Shown piece after piece: positions 1-12,700 of a stretch of DNA of 64,000 nucleotides (positions within the stretch are counted from its first letter, which is position 1; each line of letters opens with the position of its first letter). The stretch lies in assembly GCA_000310025.1 (NCBI GenBank), contig FN648327.1, forward strand, positions 102,559-166,558. Reading direction: 5' to 3'. The notes beneath the pieces are model-generated. The model made no database searches, was not told where the DNA came from, and saw only the letters and a program-made list of their open reading frames with translations. This stretch comes from Ectocarpus siliculosus (taxonomy: Eukaryota; Sar; Phaeophyceae; Ectocarpales; Ectocarpaceae). The position numbers and the translations under genes are program-made.

Positions 1-3000
1 GAGAACATTTTGGATAAAGAGAGAGAGAGAGAGAGAGAGGGGGGAGGGAGAGAGAGCGAGAGGGAGAGGGAGACACACAGGGAGACAGAGAGGGGCGGTG
101 CACCACACGGAACGGGTGGGGTGATGAATCTCTTCTTGCTAAAACGCGTGGATGACTATGTATAGCATAGCACACGGTTACAGTGGCAATATTCATACGG
201 CGAATGACTGGCTTTGTTGCATACGGGGATGACTCACTGTACTGTGTAGGATCAATGCGTGGATACAAAGAGTATGCGATCGCAAAAAAAACGAACGCAA
301 AGCCGAACGCAATAGGATCGACGGTCACATCGGAAAGCAATTGTGACGAACAGTCCAATATTCCATCCAGATCGCACTGTTTTGTCCCTGCGCAGGGCAC
401 ATCAAGTAACGGCTGGGCGGACCTCGATATATATGCTGGCCTGTGGTACGCCAAGAGAGGAGTAATTGCTGCAATCCTGGGTAAAAAGATGAAATGCTAC
501 ATTGTTGTGTAGATGCATCCGTATGCACCTACACATACGAGGCCTCCCTCAGGACTCCCTCAGGAGTGGAGTAAACAAAGCATGCACCAAGGCAGGGGGA
601 GATGCAAGAACTTGCAAAGAGCATCAGAGGAAAAACCATTTCCGTACCATGAACTTTTTTTGCAGCACGCTGCGCTTTTTTTGTTTTTTTCTTGGCTCAT
701 GTCGCTTGCTGATGCGTTCTTCTTTGGCTGGCTCTGCGCTACACTGGAAGGCGATCGCTTGCGGTTTCCTCCCCTGCGAAAGAATCGCCAGTGTGTGATC
801 TCCAGAGGAACTAACGTAGGCGGCACCTTGTCAGCATCTTGCGTGTCTGATTCGCACATCATCTTCTACCTGCATGTACCATCATATGACCGACCATGGA
901 TGTCGGATTCTAGGCTTTGGAGAACAACAGCAACGACAAAACCAACAACAGATTCATGCACCCGGGTACGCACTACACCATGTATCTACAGCAGTACACC
1001 ATACAACTGCATGAGGCCTGCATGAGCACCGTTTACCACCCAAGAGCGGACCTAGCCCTACTCCAAGTACCACCAACCTATTGCAGCATTTACCCACGTC
1101 AGGAACAACCTACTGTAAGCACATATCCAAACCAACCTATGTGTATTGCGTGCACTTGCCCGAAAAGTATTAGTATTTCTCTTGCACTTTGTGAAGCCGA
1201 ATTAGCCGAATTAAATTTGGCTCTGGTTTTCTGATACTATGGATGGGAGTGCATATCACACACACGTGAATTGGGCTAAAGTTTGCCTACGTGCAGGCAA
1301 GAAGACCTAAAGAAAGTAGACGGACGGAAAAACAAAAACGAAGAGGTCACATCAGCCCCAGCAAACACAACAACAACAGGGCTGATGCACAGCCTCGCAG
1401 TCGGTCTGGTTTTGCACCCTGCTTCTACTCCCGCTCTCGATCTGTGTCTGTCTGTGTCTGCTTGTCGGTCTCAGTCGGACTCTCTCTATCTGGTTGTCTC
1501 TCTCTGGCCTGTGATTCTTGTGACACCATATGCATATAGATTCGTTGAGCGGCGGGCGGGGGAAAAAAAAAATGTGACCGTGAAAAAAAAAATCCAGGCC
1601 TTTCTTTGTGGCATGTTTAGAAACGCAAGATTGCCTGCTTGAGAGTAACAACCGTCCACTGGTGAGGCGGTAGAGCGAGATACATTGCCCCAAGCCGAAG
1701 TGGGTGCGGGTCTGGTGGTGACCTCGTGTTTTTTGCCCTCCGCGAAAAGATCGTGGCGGCAGCATCCATCACCGCGATTTGAGACGGATGCTCCACTCGG
1801 CGTTTACAAACCCACCAACTAATTAATTAATAAATTAGGAAAAAATACCACATACAGAATACTCTCGGTGACCGACGTGTTATAGGGCGTAGTCTAGGAC
1901 TCGTCCATGGTACCGCTACATATCGTCGCTTGTATCAGTGTCATATCTGCAAGCGGATCTGTGTGACCTGTGCGTGCCAACGTCCCAAACTCATCCTCGG
2001 CGGTCTGCACGGCTGTGCATTTCTACGCATAATGCACCTCTGTTGACGACAGACACACCGCCACGACATGGCTCGACTGCTGGAAACTACATGTTGCTTG
2101 CTGCTGTATGTAAATACTGTAAGTACTTGGTAGAGCAGTTCAAATCATGCCAGCAGAACGACTTGAAAAAATAGCGGCCCTCCAAGCAAACGCGCCACCC
2201 ACCCTAACTACTGCTGCATGATTAAACACCAGGGTTTTATATTGGCCATAGCATCGTGATGTCGCGAAACGCGTTGGGAATAGGGACCTTTCTGAGGCGT
2301 TCGGGTGTTCAACCAAGCCGTGGAGAGATGAGACGGCGCAATCCGCAACGTCTCCACCGCCTTATGACGGGACTGAACAGAAAAAATTAAAATGAAAACT
2401 TTCACTCTCGTCACCGGAATTGCACCTGGTTGGATTCCAGCGGCGGCTTTCCTTCGACCGTGTTTTCTGTCCCGAGAAGACAAATCGTCCACTGTGTTGT
2501 TCACGTTGCAGCAGTAGTTTCGACGTGATGACCGATCACCTGATGTCGGCATGTGCTGACCTACTGTGCCGTTCAACTTCAGAGACAGCAGCTGCCACCG
2601 CTGACGTTATTTATTGAAGCTGATATCTTCTGGCGGGTTGACACTGGCGGCCAAATTCTTCAGGTTCTGGGAAAGGATTGACACTCATCTGTATGTAATT
2701 CGTTCTATGCAAATATGTATTGATCTGACCCTTGGAAGCTGAAGCTACACGCCACCGACCTCAGCACATGCACGTATATAGGTACATTGGTCATCATGCT
2801 CGGCTGGATTCATATAGCTTGGCGAAGCGGCGGTGCCACCTGTTCCGACTGCTCCTAGCTGCGGCTACCATTCATTGCAGGGTAAGAGATATTGTTCATG
2901 TTGTGTATGGATGGAATTGGATACCAACGGGACTTTTCGCCGATGCAATTTAGTTGTGTGATGTCGCAGATATACGAACTGCTGATTAGGCCAATTCTTG

Positions 3001-3800
3001 CATGGTCAGCATTGTTTCTGGAAACCACAGAAGCATCAGGGTACTGCTGTAGGAAGGTGATGACTGAACTGCTTTTGAATCTCGATTTCACATCCAGATT
3101 CGCGTAAAAGAAAAATACAAGATGAAAAAACTCTCGTTTTGATTGGGTGAAAAGTTCTTCGGCCGGTCCACTCTAAAATCAACCACGTATCACTACTAGG
3201 CCTATCTGTCCATACTGCTGTGTACGATTCGGTGGATAGATGAATTAAGTGAACCACCAGATCTATCTGCCAAACAAAATGTGGAAACGAATCTCTACAG
3301 CTCACCGCGAACCGCGAACAACCCGAAAGCTCCGCCGGGTTGCCGGTTGCCACAGGTTGCTGTTGTGACGTGGCGATATCAAATGGGGAGCTACCCCTCT
3401 TCAGCAGCACACACCATTCGCGCGTTGTGTTTTACTCTCATGATGTGTGCATGTGATGTTCTGAATCGAGCCTCATCCGACCGAAAGCCACGAATTCGTC
3501 AGTCAGTACGTTTAAGCCCCCGAGAATATGTCCCACAGGCCTCCTGACTAACGCGTTCTCTTCAGCGCCAATCATCACGTGTGTCCAAGAACGATGCTGC
3601 GCGGTCACCCTTGGGTCGGTTTTGTGTGTTCTCTCCCTCTGTCTCTCCCTCTGCCTGCTCGGCGGTGTGCGATATGGTGTGGGTAGGGGTGCAGGGGTAA
3701 ATGGGCACACACGCCGTGCGTGCAAGTAAACAGCTTACATTAATAGCCAAAATTGGGTTCCGGTTCACTCAAGTCCGAGATTCGAATATATCGTTGTTCC
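1..3800. other. Gene-poor stretch, no supported gene
   Basis: I find no exon chain, conserved protein motif or RNA gene here. Short open frames occur on both strands but none looks like a known family or is bordered by convincing, phase-matched splice sites. The stretch opens with a GA microsatellite and is otherwise mixed-composition DNA with short poly-A and poly-T runs. Confidence 0.6.
17..95. repeat. GA-rich microsatellite
   Basis: An uninterrupted GA dinucleotide run passes into impure GGGA/GAGA purine repeats at the window edge. It is low-complexity DNA with no gene attached. Confidence 0.9.
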
Positions 3801-3954
3801 CTTTGTCAAATTCTGATTTGAATTTTGGGTGATCCTGTTCTAAGTCAAAAGAATGGACTGGCGGAAGAACTTTTTACCCAATCTAAAAAGGAGCTTTGGA
3901 TCTTGTGTCATGCTGACGTATTACAAACAGATTTGGTGTCATCGTCGCCCATTT

Positions 3955-4320
3955 TCTCACTAAATAGAAAATATATCCAATGGACACCAAACCAATTTCG
4001 CTGTGTTCCCACCGCCCCAAGCTGCCGCATCGTCATTTGGCCTAACCCAAAGATAGAGATTCGCCCCAAGAACGTGACCCCAGCACCACGTCGTCGGCGG
4101 TGTCCTATGTACGCCATACGCCATGTTTACGACACGATGCGAAACGTTTCAAAAACATTTCCAATGGGCACGAAACTCAATGCGGTGTGTTTCCACGGCT
4201 CCCAGCTGTTGCGAAAGTCACCGTTTGACCCAAACTGACGCATGGTCGCCGATATTAATGTAGGCCCAGAGGCAAATGGTATTATTATTGTTGACGAAAG
4301 TGCCTCGGTGCCAACCATCA
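3955..4320 (-). repeat. Inverted relatives of the 187-bp tandem repeat
   Basis: The reverse complement of this stretch contains the words seen in the array at 7955-8480: a block like GGCCAAATGACG, then GACAGCTGGGG-like, GGGAACACA, GAAATTGGTTT and CCATTGGA. At least two diverged units can be recognised, near 3960-4060 and 4130-4260, in the opposite orientation to the main array. Coding potential is not apparent. Confidence 0.6.
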
Positions 4321-4530
4321 TCCAGACCAGCCATGAAATTCATTCATGGAGGATTTTCTGTGTCCGGAGTACCGGTATGAAACCGAGTCCTCACTCCTAC
4401 GTAGATGTTGCGTGAATGAACCGACCGGGCGTCGTCACCAAAAATCTGTTTCGTTGCAGCGTTCGACTTGGCTTCCTCTTCATCGAGGGAACCGATATGC
4501 ATCTGATACCAAAGCCTCTTCACTTTCACT

Positions 4531-5046
4531 GATGGCGAATCGGATGTGAAAATGCTGCGAAGAAACCTATACGCCGATCCAAGGGGAAATGATACAAATC
4601 GGTGAACAAATGAAAATTTGTTGTCGAAGACCGAACAAACTGTAGTTTATTGTGCGCGGAAGAATTCAGAACATCTCCCTGATCTACGTGTGTATTTGGG
4701 TTCTCGTTGTGCCGCCCTGGAGGCGCGTTGGTTCGGATGTCCTGGTTCGGTTTTCTGGGGTCCCAAAAAGAGAAAGGTCTTCGGAGTTCTCATTCTGCTG
4801 CCTCGCTGCTCCTGCGGCAAGAGTTTAATAGACGTTTGTCCACTGGACCCAGGGGCCACGTTGTGAGAAAGACACAATGTGTACCATGCAGCCCGCTTTG
4901 TAGGGTCATGCGGCAGAGAAGGGCAGCAGCTAGCTACATCGAAATCTGGACGATAGCTAGCAATCATGTCGTGGCTTTTCTCTCACTGGGCTGAGGGACG
5001 AGGGCGGGATGGTGATGAAGCATGCTTGGCCGGAGCGCACTGCCGC
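4531..5046 (+). repeat. Dispersed repeat family, copy 1 (uninterrupted)
   Basis: From about 4611 this segment matches copies at 6176-6860 and 59298-59728 along most of its length (shared words include GTAGTTTATTGTGC, GGAAGAATTC, CCGCCCTGGAGGCG, GGTTTTCTGGGGTCC and CAGCAGCTAGCTACATCGA). The preceding 4531-4610 (GGCGAATCGGATGTGAAAAT, CCGATCCAAGGGGAAATGATA) matches the sequence directly after copy 2 at 6853-6930, so the duplicated unit is larger than one copy. Open frames through it (4618-4866) recur in the other copies but show no known domain. This copy keeps the intact TTTGTAGGGTC site that is interrupted in copy 2. Confidence 0.75.
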
Positions 5047-6175
5047 GTAGGGGACTGCTACTACTCTGGAACCCAACACCCCGTGTGGTATTCGCTTTCG
5101 TATCAAACCCCATCATGGGTTGGTAGAATCACTCATCTCATGACAGCAGTACTGCCACCGTGTGAGCGGTGCAACTCCGACCTACCGTATATGCAATTTC
5201 GGATGTATCCATACGACGCCGCCACATGAGATCACACAACAAGCGCCTTTGCCCGTAGTCTACTCAACCAGCTGCCGTGCGTGGTGCTATTTGTACGAGG
5301 ATTGTGCGGGAGGTACTTCTCGTCTGCCTCGCCAACGCGCGGTTTCTGCAATCGTACCACAGGACAAGCAGCAACTCTATCTATGTTGCACATATGTATT
5401 GTACACTCATCGAGAGGCCCCTTTGTACGGGAGTGCGTGTACTGCAGTCGCCCGCGGCTATGCGTAATCTACCCTCAACCGAACACACTAAATGTGATAG
5501 AACGCCCGAAGACCTCAAAGATACAAGAGGGAATCAAGCAAGTCCATGAAAACCAACAAACTGCGCGGGCCTATGGCGATCAAGAAGGGCAAGACAAGCG
5601 ACACTCAGCGCTTCCTACAGTAAGTGCCCCACAGTTGTTCATCGCCAATCGGTACTGCACGCCACCACCGAGAGACAGACTGGGGTCTCTCCGAGGTAGC
5701 GCTCGCCGGTGTGCTTCTTAGTGGAGGACCTCTCTGAGTCCTCCGGTTTGGGGTCATTTAGGCGGGCGGGGCGGCACGAAGCCCAACGGCTGAGCTGTGC
5801 CATTCCGTTTCGCGGTCAAATTTCACACAGGGTGTGTATCGTACCAGTTCTGTACTGATAATATAAGCGTATTGTGCCACATCGGACCACCCGACGGGTT
5901 ATACTGTTGTCTCCCGAAGCAGTTATCGCACGACTTCGAATTGGGTGTTTTCTGAATGGTAGCGTACCATTGGGAGGCTCAATCGTCCGAGACTGCTACA
6001 GTACAACAGTTTCGTCCCGTCTGGTGGTATTCGGAGGGAGCTTTGTGTTTAGTAGCAGAGACACGTTAGGATACCGCGGAGGCTTTGTGCCGTGCAGGAC
6101 GTGTGGTACGGGGGAAGCCTCCCTCCGTAGGCCACAGAAAATATTAATCAAGGCAATTCGAAAGAAAAACAATAA
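5047..6175. other. Intergenic between two repeat copies
   Basis: No gene supported. One frame near 5521-5620 reads a short hydrophilic stretch ending at a GTAAGT donor-like site, but no partner exon was found. Confidence 0.45.
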
Positions 6176-6454
6176 AGTGAAAGTTTGTTGTCGAAGACCG
6201 AACAAACTGTAGTTTATTGTGCACGGAAGAATTCGGAACATCTCCCTGATCTACGTGTGTATTTGGGTTCTCGTTGTGCCGCCCTGGAGGCGCGTTGGTT
6301 CGGATGTCTTGGTTCGGTTTTCTGGGGTCCCAAAAAGAGAAAGGTCTTACGGAGTTCTCATTCTACTGCCTCGAGTTTGATAGACGCTTGTCCACTGGAC
6401 CCACGGGCCACGTTGTGAGAAAGACACGATGTGTACCATGCAGCCCGCTTTGTA

Positions 6455-6779
6455 CACAGGTGGACGTCCACCCCCCTCCCCAAAATGTCGGATGCCCTCG
6501 CCCCCTTGTGGAGACCTTGACAAGGTCGAACACCTTGGAGAAGACAACCAAGGCCTCGAAAGGGGAGAAATCGAGGTATTTTTGAGGNNNNNNNNNNNNN
6601 NNNNNNNNNNNNNNNNNNNNNNNNNNNNNNNNNNNNNNNNNNNNNNNNNNNNNNNNNNNNNNNNNNNNNNNNNNNNNNNNNNNNNNNGCCGCGCGACGCC
6701 GTGGAGACCTCGTCAAGGTCTCCACAAGGGGGCGAGGGAATCCGACATATGGGGGAAGGGGGGTCGACCTCCACCTGTG
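6455..6779. mobile_element. Non-autonomous TIR transposon nested in a repeat, TA target duplication
   Basis: The ends are inverted copies of about 73 bp. The left end begins CACAGGTGGACGTCCACCCC and the right end, read on the other strand, begins CACAGGTGGAGGTCGACCCC; both continue through a shared GTCGGAT..CCCTCGCCCCCTTGTGG block. TA lies on each side (6453-6454 and 6780-6781), and the uninterrupted copy at 4.6-5.0 kb has a single TA at the same place (TTTGTAGGGTC). This is a clean insertion with a TA duplication, as made by Tc1/mariner-type and related DDE transposases. The centre is an assembly gap, so true length and any internal gene are unknown. Confidence 0.8.
6588..6687. other. Assembly gap (100 N)
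   Basis: A run of exactly 100 N inside the TIR element. The size is probably a placeholder; long inverted repeats on both sides would explain the failed assembly. Confidence 0.95.
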
Positions 6780-6930
6780 TAGGGTCACGCGGTAGAGAAG
6801 GGCAGCAGCTAGCTACATCGATATTTAGACAATAGCTAGAAATCATGTCGTGGATGGCGAATCGGATGTGAAAATTCCGCGAAACCGATATGCCGATCCA
6901 AGGGGAAATGATACCGATCAGTGAACAATT

Positions 6931-7954
6931 AGGGCTTCATGGAAACGGGTCTGACAAATTTCACTACATTTGTCCATGCCATTCACAGTAGATTCGGCGA
7001 TATTCAAAGAAATACCCTACATCTGCACCAACTCGTGACAGGCAACGAGAATAACGTAGTCAACCCACCTCTTGCGCTCAAGCACAAATGCCTTTCTCCG
7101 AAACCTATGCACCGTCCGAAGCAGTTTCCGACCCGCACACTCTTGCTGACGGTGGTCCGCGGCGGCGTTTCGGTCGCTCACAACCTCCGGCGCGTTCAGT
7201 GAACGGGTGTTGGCCTTCCACCCTCCACCCTCGTACATGCCTTCTGCTTGTGGACATTGGTGGTTGCGCGTTTCCCTCACCCCGGTAGACAATTGAGTCT
7301 ACGTAGATCTCAAAAACGAAGGCGTCAAACAATTTCACATTTCATGCTGCTGTGACCCTTGATCGTGGCCTCGGGAAACACGCCTGAGTTGGTGGAGGTC
7401 AAGGGCAGCCATCAAAAACAAAGGGATCAGGAAGCTTGGATATCCGTTCCTTGCACCTCATCGGACCGGGGTGGTTATCGGCGATGGCATGCGTACCCCC
7501 TCGCGGTTTCGAGGGCAGCCTGTCGTTGGGCCCTCGTTCAGCCAAGGGCATAGTAGTGAGGGTTCGAGTTCTTCGTAGACATGCGCCTCGCCATTTTCGC
7601 TACCGCTGCTGCTGTGCTGTTCTTTGCCGACATATCTTTGGTACGCAGCAGGTGGAGAGGTGGGTGGAGAGGTGGGCGCGGACGAAGTTGCACGGAACAG
7701 TCAACGCTTGCGCCCCCAACTCCTTCCGCCACCTGAGTGAGTTCACGCTCGCATCTCCGTAGTCGGGGTCATTCCGCAACACGTATTGACCTCTGGGTGC
7801 TGTGCGCTGGCCAAAGTGCTGACCAAGATGCTGACCAACGTGCTTAGGGGTTCCATTCCTTTGTATGCAGAGATGGAGATGGTCTTCTGGGTGGATTCTG
7901 CAGTATGCCCTCGATATGCCTTCGTACGAAAGGCAACTTGTAGTCACACCCTTG
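6931..7954. other. Intergenic, no supported gene
   Basis: Several overlapping short frames on both strands, none with a recognisable domain or phase-matched splice borders. Confidence 0.5.
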
Positions 7955-8480
7955 GCCCACATGTATATCGACAACCATGTGTCAGTTATCGGTCTAATGA
8001 TGACTTTCGCGACAGATGGGGGTTGTGGGAACACCGCGCATATAGTGTCTTGCCCAGTGAAGGCTTTTCGGAAAGTAAATGCTTCACGCTGTGTCTTGAA
8101 ATAATAGGTCAAGTTGCGCAAATTGTCCATACCGATTTACGACACCGCCAAATTACGACACCGCTGAGGTTGCGTCTTGACATCATATTGGGGCATGTAT
8201 CGGGTATCGGGAACCACATGTTGGTTTCGGCCAAATGACGGCTTACACGACAGCTGGGGGCCGCGGGAACACAACGAAATTGGTTTGGCGCCCATTGGAG
8301 GTGATTTCGGACGGTTTCGCGCGGTGCCGCATGCACATATATTTTACGACACCGCCGAGCTGGTGTTCTGACATCATTTTGGGCCATATCTCGGCAACCA
8401 CTTGTCACTACGGGGCGAAAGAAGGCTTTCGCGACAGCTGCGAGCCCCAGGAACTCAAAGAATTCGGTTTCGAATCATTT
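7955..8480 (+). repeat. Degenerate tandem array, unit about 187 bp
   Basis: Three diverged units follow each other. A recurring order is visible: CGACACCGCC, then TTGACATCAT.TTGGG, then CAACCA..TGT, then GGCCAAATGACGGCTT, then CGACAG.TGGGGG, then GGGAACAC. The TGACATCAT word recurs from about 8178 to about 8366, giving a period near 187 bp. Related units in opposite orientation lie at 3955-4320. Confidence 0.65.
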
Positions 8481-9783
8481 TTGTTTGTTGTAGTGTCATC
8501 TCATATATTGATGTCATTTACAGTTATTCTCGACGCACCAGCCAAGGGGACAAATAGAAAGAAGGCCACGGGAGTTGGTCAGCCTTCCTTCTGCGGTGTT
8601 GCCTTAAGGTTTTCGCGAGAAGGATCTACCCGTTCCTTTACTCCCTTGAAAAGCGTCACTTCCAGCTGAGAAAGAATTTTCAGCACGAGCACGTCGTCAT
8701 TTCACACCAAATCAACGCGGCACACCATTACAAACAAGACAAGTCGGCATGATGCCCACGTACCACACGAGTTTCGCCGGTGTCTCTGTGGCTCTGGAGC
8801 ACGCAAGACCGACAGCAGCTGTTGTCAACAAGTTGCGTGTTCTGCTGCTCTGTCAACTGCTGCTGTCACGGCGTCATGCATTCCCCTACCGGACAGTTAC
8901 AATAGAAATCTAACTCTGGTGCATCCCTTCACCACACCACAATGACGGACACACCGTTTCGCATAGCGCAACAAGACTCGACGAGAAGATCCATATACAC
9001 GTCCGTTCCCGGCCACCCGCCCCCCCGCGGTCTCGAACCCCGTCATGGAGTTTTCTGGTTTCGTCCTGACGCCCATGAAACAATGTTCGAAGCGCGATCA
9101 CACCGTCAAAGTGGCTGCAGAGCCGACGAGCTGACTCAAATTCCCTCCGTTTCACCCGGGAACTACTGACACCCCTCGGGCGAACACCATTGTTGCCGCT
9201 GCTCCTGCGCCCCAATGTAGCCAACTCGACGGTTCTAGGCGAACTGTGCCTCTCTGACATTCGAATTTAGGAGCCTCTGCACTTCTACAGACCTGTCATG
9301 AGCGATTCCCGAAAATGCAAACAACACGGTTCATTCACAAGCAAGGTGCGGGACGGGCGGTTCAGAGGGTCGCCGTCCAGAAAATACTGTCGGGCAGCAT
9401 GTTTCATTCCATGTCAAGCGTGATTGCGTCCGTAGTATCGAAACACGTGTGCTTCAGACGAAAATCAATACCACGTACCAAATAAGATCACACCAGCCCC
9501 GTCATCGCCCCGCCGCAATGCTCCCTTTTCCAAGTTCGCGAATGAGCCATGTCTCGCCCAAAGAACCGGCGGAATCTACGCACGAGAATTGCATGTTCCA
9601 ACAGCTTACGAAACATGATGACCACGGAACTGATGGCGCGTTCGCTCCTGCAGAGACTCGAGGAGACAAAAAGGCTTTTCTCCCACTCACTACAAAGAGT
9701 TCAGCACATCCTCGTCGACTGTGGCATTGTCTCGAATGGGTGTAGTTGTCTGTGATTGAATGTACACAAGAAAAAAAACTTAC
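8481..9783. other. 3' region of TDP1 or intergenic; last TDP1 exon not found
   Basis: The minus-strand TDP1 gene must continue below 9784, because its last recognised exon ends with a split Trp codon at a GTAAGT donor. I could not find a matching terminal exon here: one acceptor-like site near 9650 is followed by an open frame without the expected conserved C-terminus. No other gene is supported. Confidence 0.4.
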
Positions 9784-12700
9784 CACGGTCGCTCGCTCTT
9801 GAGGGTGTGCATGTAGGGCGCGAAGCGAACATTCGGAGACTCCGTCAACGGGTCCGTGTACGCCTCGCTGTGCAGGCAAAAAGGTACGGGCAGGGGGATC
9901 GACCGTGGTGATACCATTGACGGCGGCGGCGGCGGCGGCGGAAGTTCACGGGTATCGGTGCGGGTGCAGTGCGGAGGCCCACCGCTGCCGGGTGAGCAGC
10001 CACACGAGGGGCACGCGCAGTCCGGGAGTGGTGCCGTGTAGTAGGCCCGCTCCGGGGAAGAGTGGAAGAGCACTCCGAGCTCGACGTTCTTGAATATTGC
10101 GCCCGGGGCGGCGGTGCCGGTGCCTGTTCGGTCGCCGTGCGCGACCACCTCGCCCTGGGCCCCCTGTGTACGTGACGACCAGATGCGTCATCGTTCATCG
10201 GTTTACAAGGGTAAGAAAAGACAGACGAACCAAGTTGCCTACATGGAGAGAGACGGAGTACAGGCGATGGTGCTGCGCGGGATGCTGTCCGCATAGTCCC
10301 CTGGTTTCGCAACTGAACGGACGTTCTCAGGCATGGCGAAAAAGGTGGTAGCACCCTCGCCCACGACCCCGAAACACACAGCAGCGACACACACGGCGTG
10401 CGCAGTCTACTCGCCTTGGAGAGGCAGGCGCTGGTCAACAGGAACCACGAAAAGTGCTGAACGTTTGTGCACACGACGGGGCGTGCGCCGTCACACCCCG
10501 TATCCCCGCGCACATCCGCGGTCCTACCCGCCGCCGCGGAACCCCCCGCCGCCGCAGCAGCAGCAGCATCAGCAACAGCACCCTCGGCAGAACTGTGGCT
10601 CATGGTGCTGTTTCCAATTCCGCCTCGGTCACAAGTGTTGGTATTCTTGTTGGGCGTGAAAATGGCTTGCTTCTGTGGCGACGGCGGCTGCGGCCGTAGA
10701 GAGAACGGGGCCTTCCTCAGGCGCATGACGCTCTTCACGTGGGCGGGGCGAAGGGGGAGCGCAAGAGCGGTTGCCGGGTGGAGCTGAAATGTCTGTAGGC
10801 AGCAGTGCAAGTCTAGGCCCATGCCGTCGAATTGATCCGGCGACATGAACACGAACCCGTTGCTGTCGACCAGGTAGAGTTAAATCGTGAGCCGTCAGAT
10901 GGGTGGATGGGTGGGCGGGCGGGCGCGGACACAGACCGAAAGACGGACAGACAGGTAAGGCAGCCGGCAAGGGAGACAAGACAGAAGAGAGTTGAAGGGA
11001 AAAGGGTCTAGAGTAGGACACGTGAGGTCTTTGTGGGCAAGAAGCGAGGGTCCTGGGAGTGAAGTAAAGGTCGAACTTGGTGTGTCCACCACCAAGATAC
11101 CTCTCATGCCAAAAGAAAGAGCCCTCGACCTTGAAGAGTCAAAAAATGTAAACGAATGAAGAATGTCAAGGTCCTAAGTCTGAGGCTCCTCAATTGCTAT
11201 CGTTCGAGAATCACCGTATGGGATATCTCACTCTAGATACTTTACGGCTGTGACTAGCAGTGTTCAAACCACTGCGAGATTTACTCTCGCAAAAGGTCAA
11301 TGATTTCGGTCTTGAGCCTACGATCAAGTGAGAGCCTGTACGGCTTCCACGTCACCAGCATTGTCCGAGAAAATTGCCACAACTAAATGTTGGGCCAAAT
11401 CCATTGGTACGAAAAAACAAAAGAATAGCACACAAACTGCCTTCATTGGATCCTACTTCGTGTCGTCTGTGGGACACCAAGAGGCTGCCGAGATCCTGCG
11501 CACCTTTGGCTACTATTTTCACAGAAGTGTCAGACCGTTGCACTACGACAGTCACAGCTCGCGGGAAAAAACAAACCTTGCACTCGAAACAAGCATTCCC
11601 ACAACACTGCACTCGCTGAAGTTTATACACCCGTAGTTCACGTTTCGCTCGCTTAGATTGACAGAAGATTCGCAAGAAACAGTGCTGCACGGCAGGTGTG
11701 GCATGCTTTGGTCAAAAGAGTTGGTAAGTTCTTCCTTGGGTTCAAACGTTTGAACATAATAGCACCCCGTTACTGTTAGTATTCTTCGGAGCTTGCATAG
11801 CGCGGAACTCGTTGGCGGGCTCAAAGACGCGTGTCTTGCGTGGGGAGGGGAAACCTTTATTGTGGTGAAATATGTGTCTCTTGGTAGCTCACTTGTCCCA
11901 GTCCGGGGTCTTCCCGTCCTCTCCCATGACGTACTTGTGGTCCACCTCCATGATCGTGGACGCCTGCCGGTCCCGCAACAAGGTCGACTTGCTCCTGCGT
12001 TCGCGCGCGGGAAATTTTCGTGTGTGTTCGTCCCCCATCTATCCCGACGTCAGGCCACGCCTTCCGGTACATATTTGATGCACCAGCCGGGGTCGCACCG
12101 GAAGGTAAGCCCAATCTTCCCCCATGCACTGCTTGCCTCCAACATGGGATCGTTCAGCCTTCCAACCTTAAGCTGCGAAGTTTCCACTCCAGTGATGTTC
12201 GAGCCCACAATCTAGATAGTCAAGAGGATTTTGCCGACTGAACCATCGCCGGGGCGATCGGCGTCTACAGGCACCAGCAGAAATAACACACCCATGGCAG
12301 AAGCAAGAGAGACCGGGGAGGATTCGCGCCACAGATGTTCTTATGTGGGCTCCTCGCCCAATATATGCACACACGTCGCTGCTGTTGTACACTTGTGCCG
12401 TACGACACACCCGCCTCTGTCCTCTTGAAAGAAAATGGCAAGAGCTTGGTCTCCCGGAAGAGATCACCCTGCGCAGGGCTTTCGGGAGTATCACCTTCCC
12501 CACCGTAGACATCAACCGCCTGCGCCGTGTATCGCTCACGAGATACCCGGCAAGGCAAGATATTTCCTCTGAAAGCGGGAAAGCTAGGGCGCATGAATTC
12601 CTTGTCTCAAGCCTTGGTTCCGGCCAACTTTTCTACGTCAGCTCAACTTGGGGAAGAACACCAAAGCAAGTTGTTGGGGATGGGCTCCCACTCACATTTC

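Larger units (their letters stand above)
6176..6930 (+). repeat. Dispersed repeat family, copy 2 (interrupted)
   Basis: Left part 6176-6454 and right part from 6780 match copy 1 and copy 3. They are separated by the inserted TIR element at 6455-6779. The right part continues into the segment that precedes copy 1 (4531-4610), which shows that copies 1 and 2 share a larger duplicated unit. Confidence 0.75.

Noticed and set aside
5521-5620. Short hydrophilic reading frame ending at a GTAAGT donor-like site
   Set aside because: No other exon, start codon or family similarity within reach; a single donor-like site is weak evidence.
11889-11891. Apparent TGA stop after TPDWDK in TDP1
   Set aside because: The bases before it form an AA/GTGAGC donor that leaves the two-base phase the next exon requires, so the stop is intronic.
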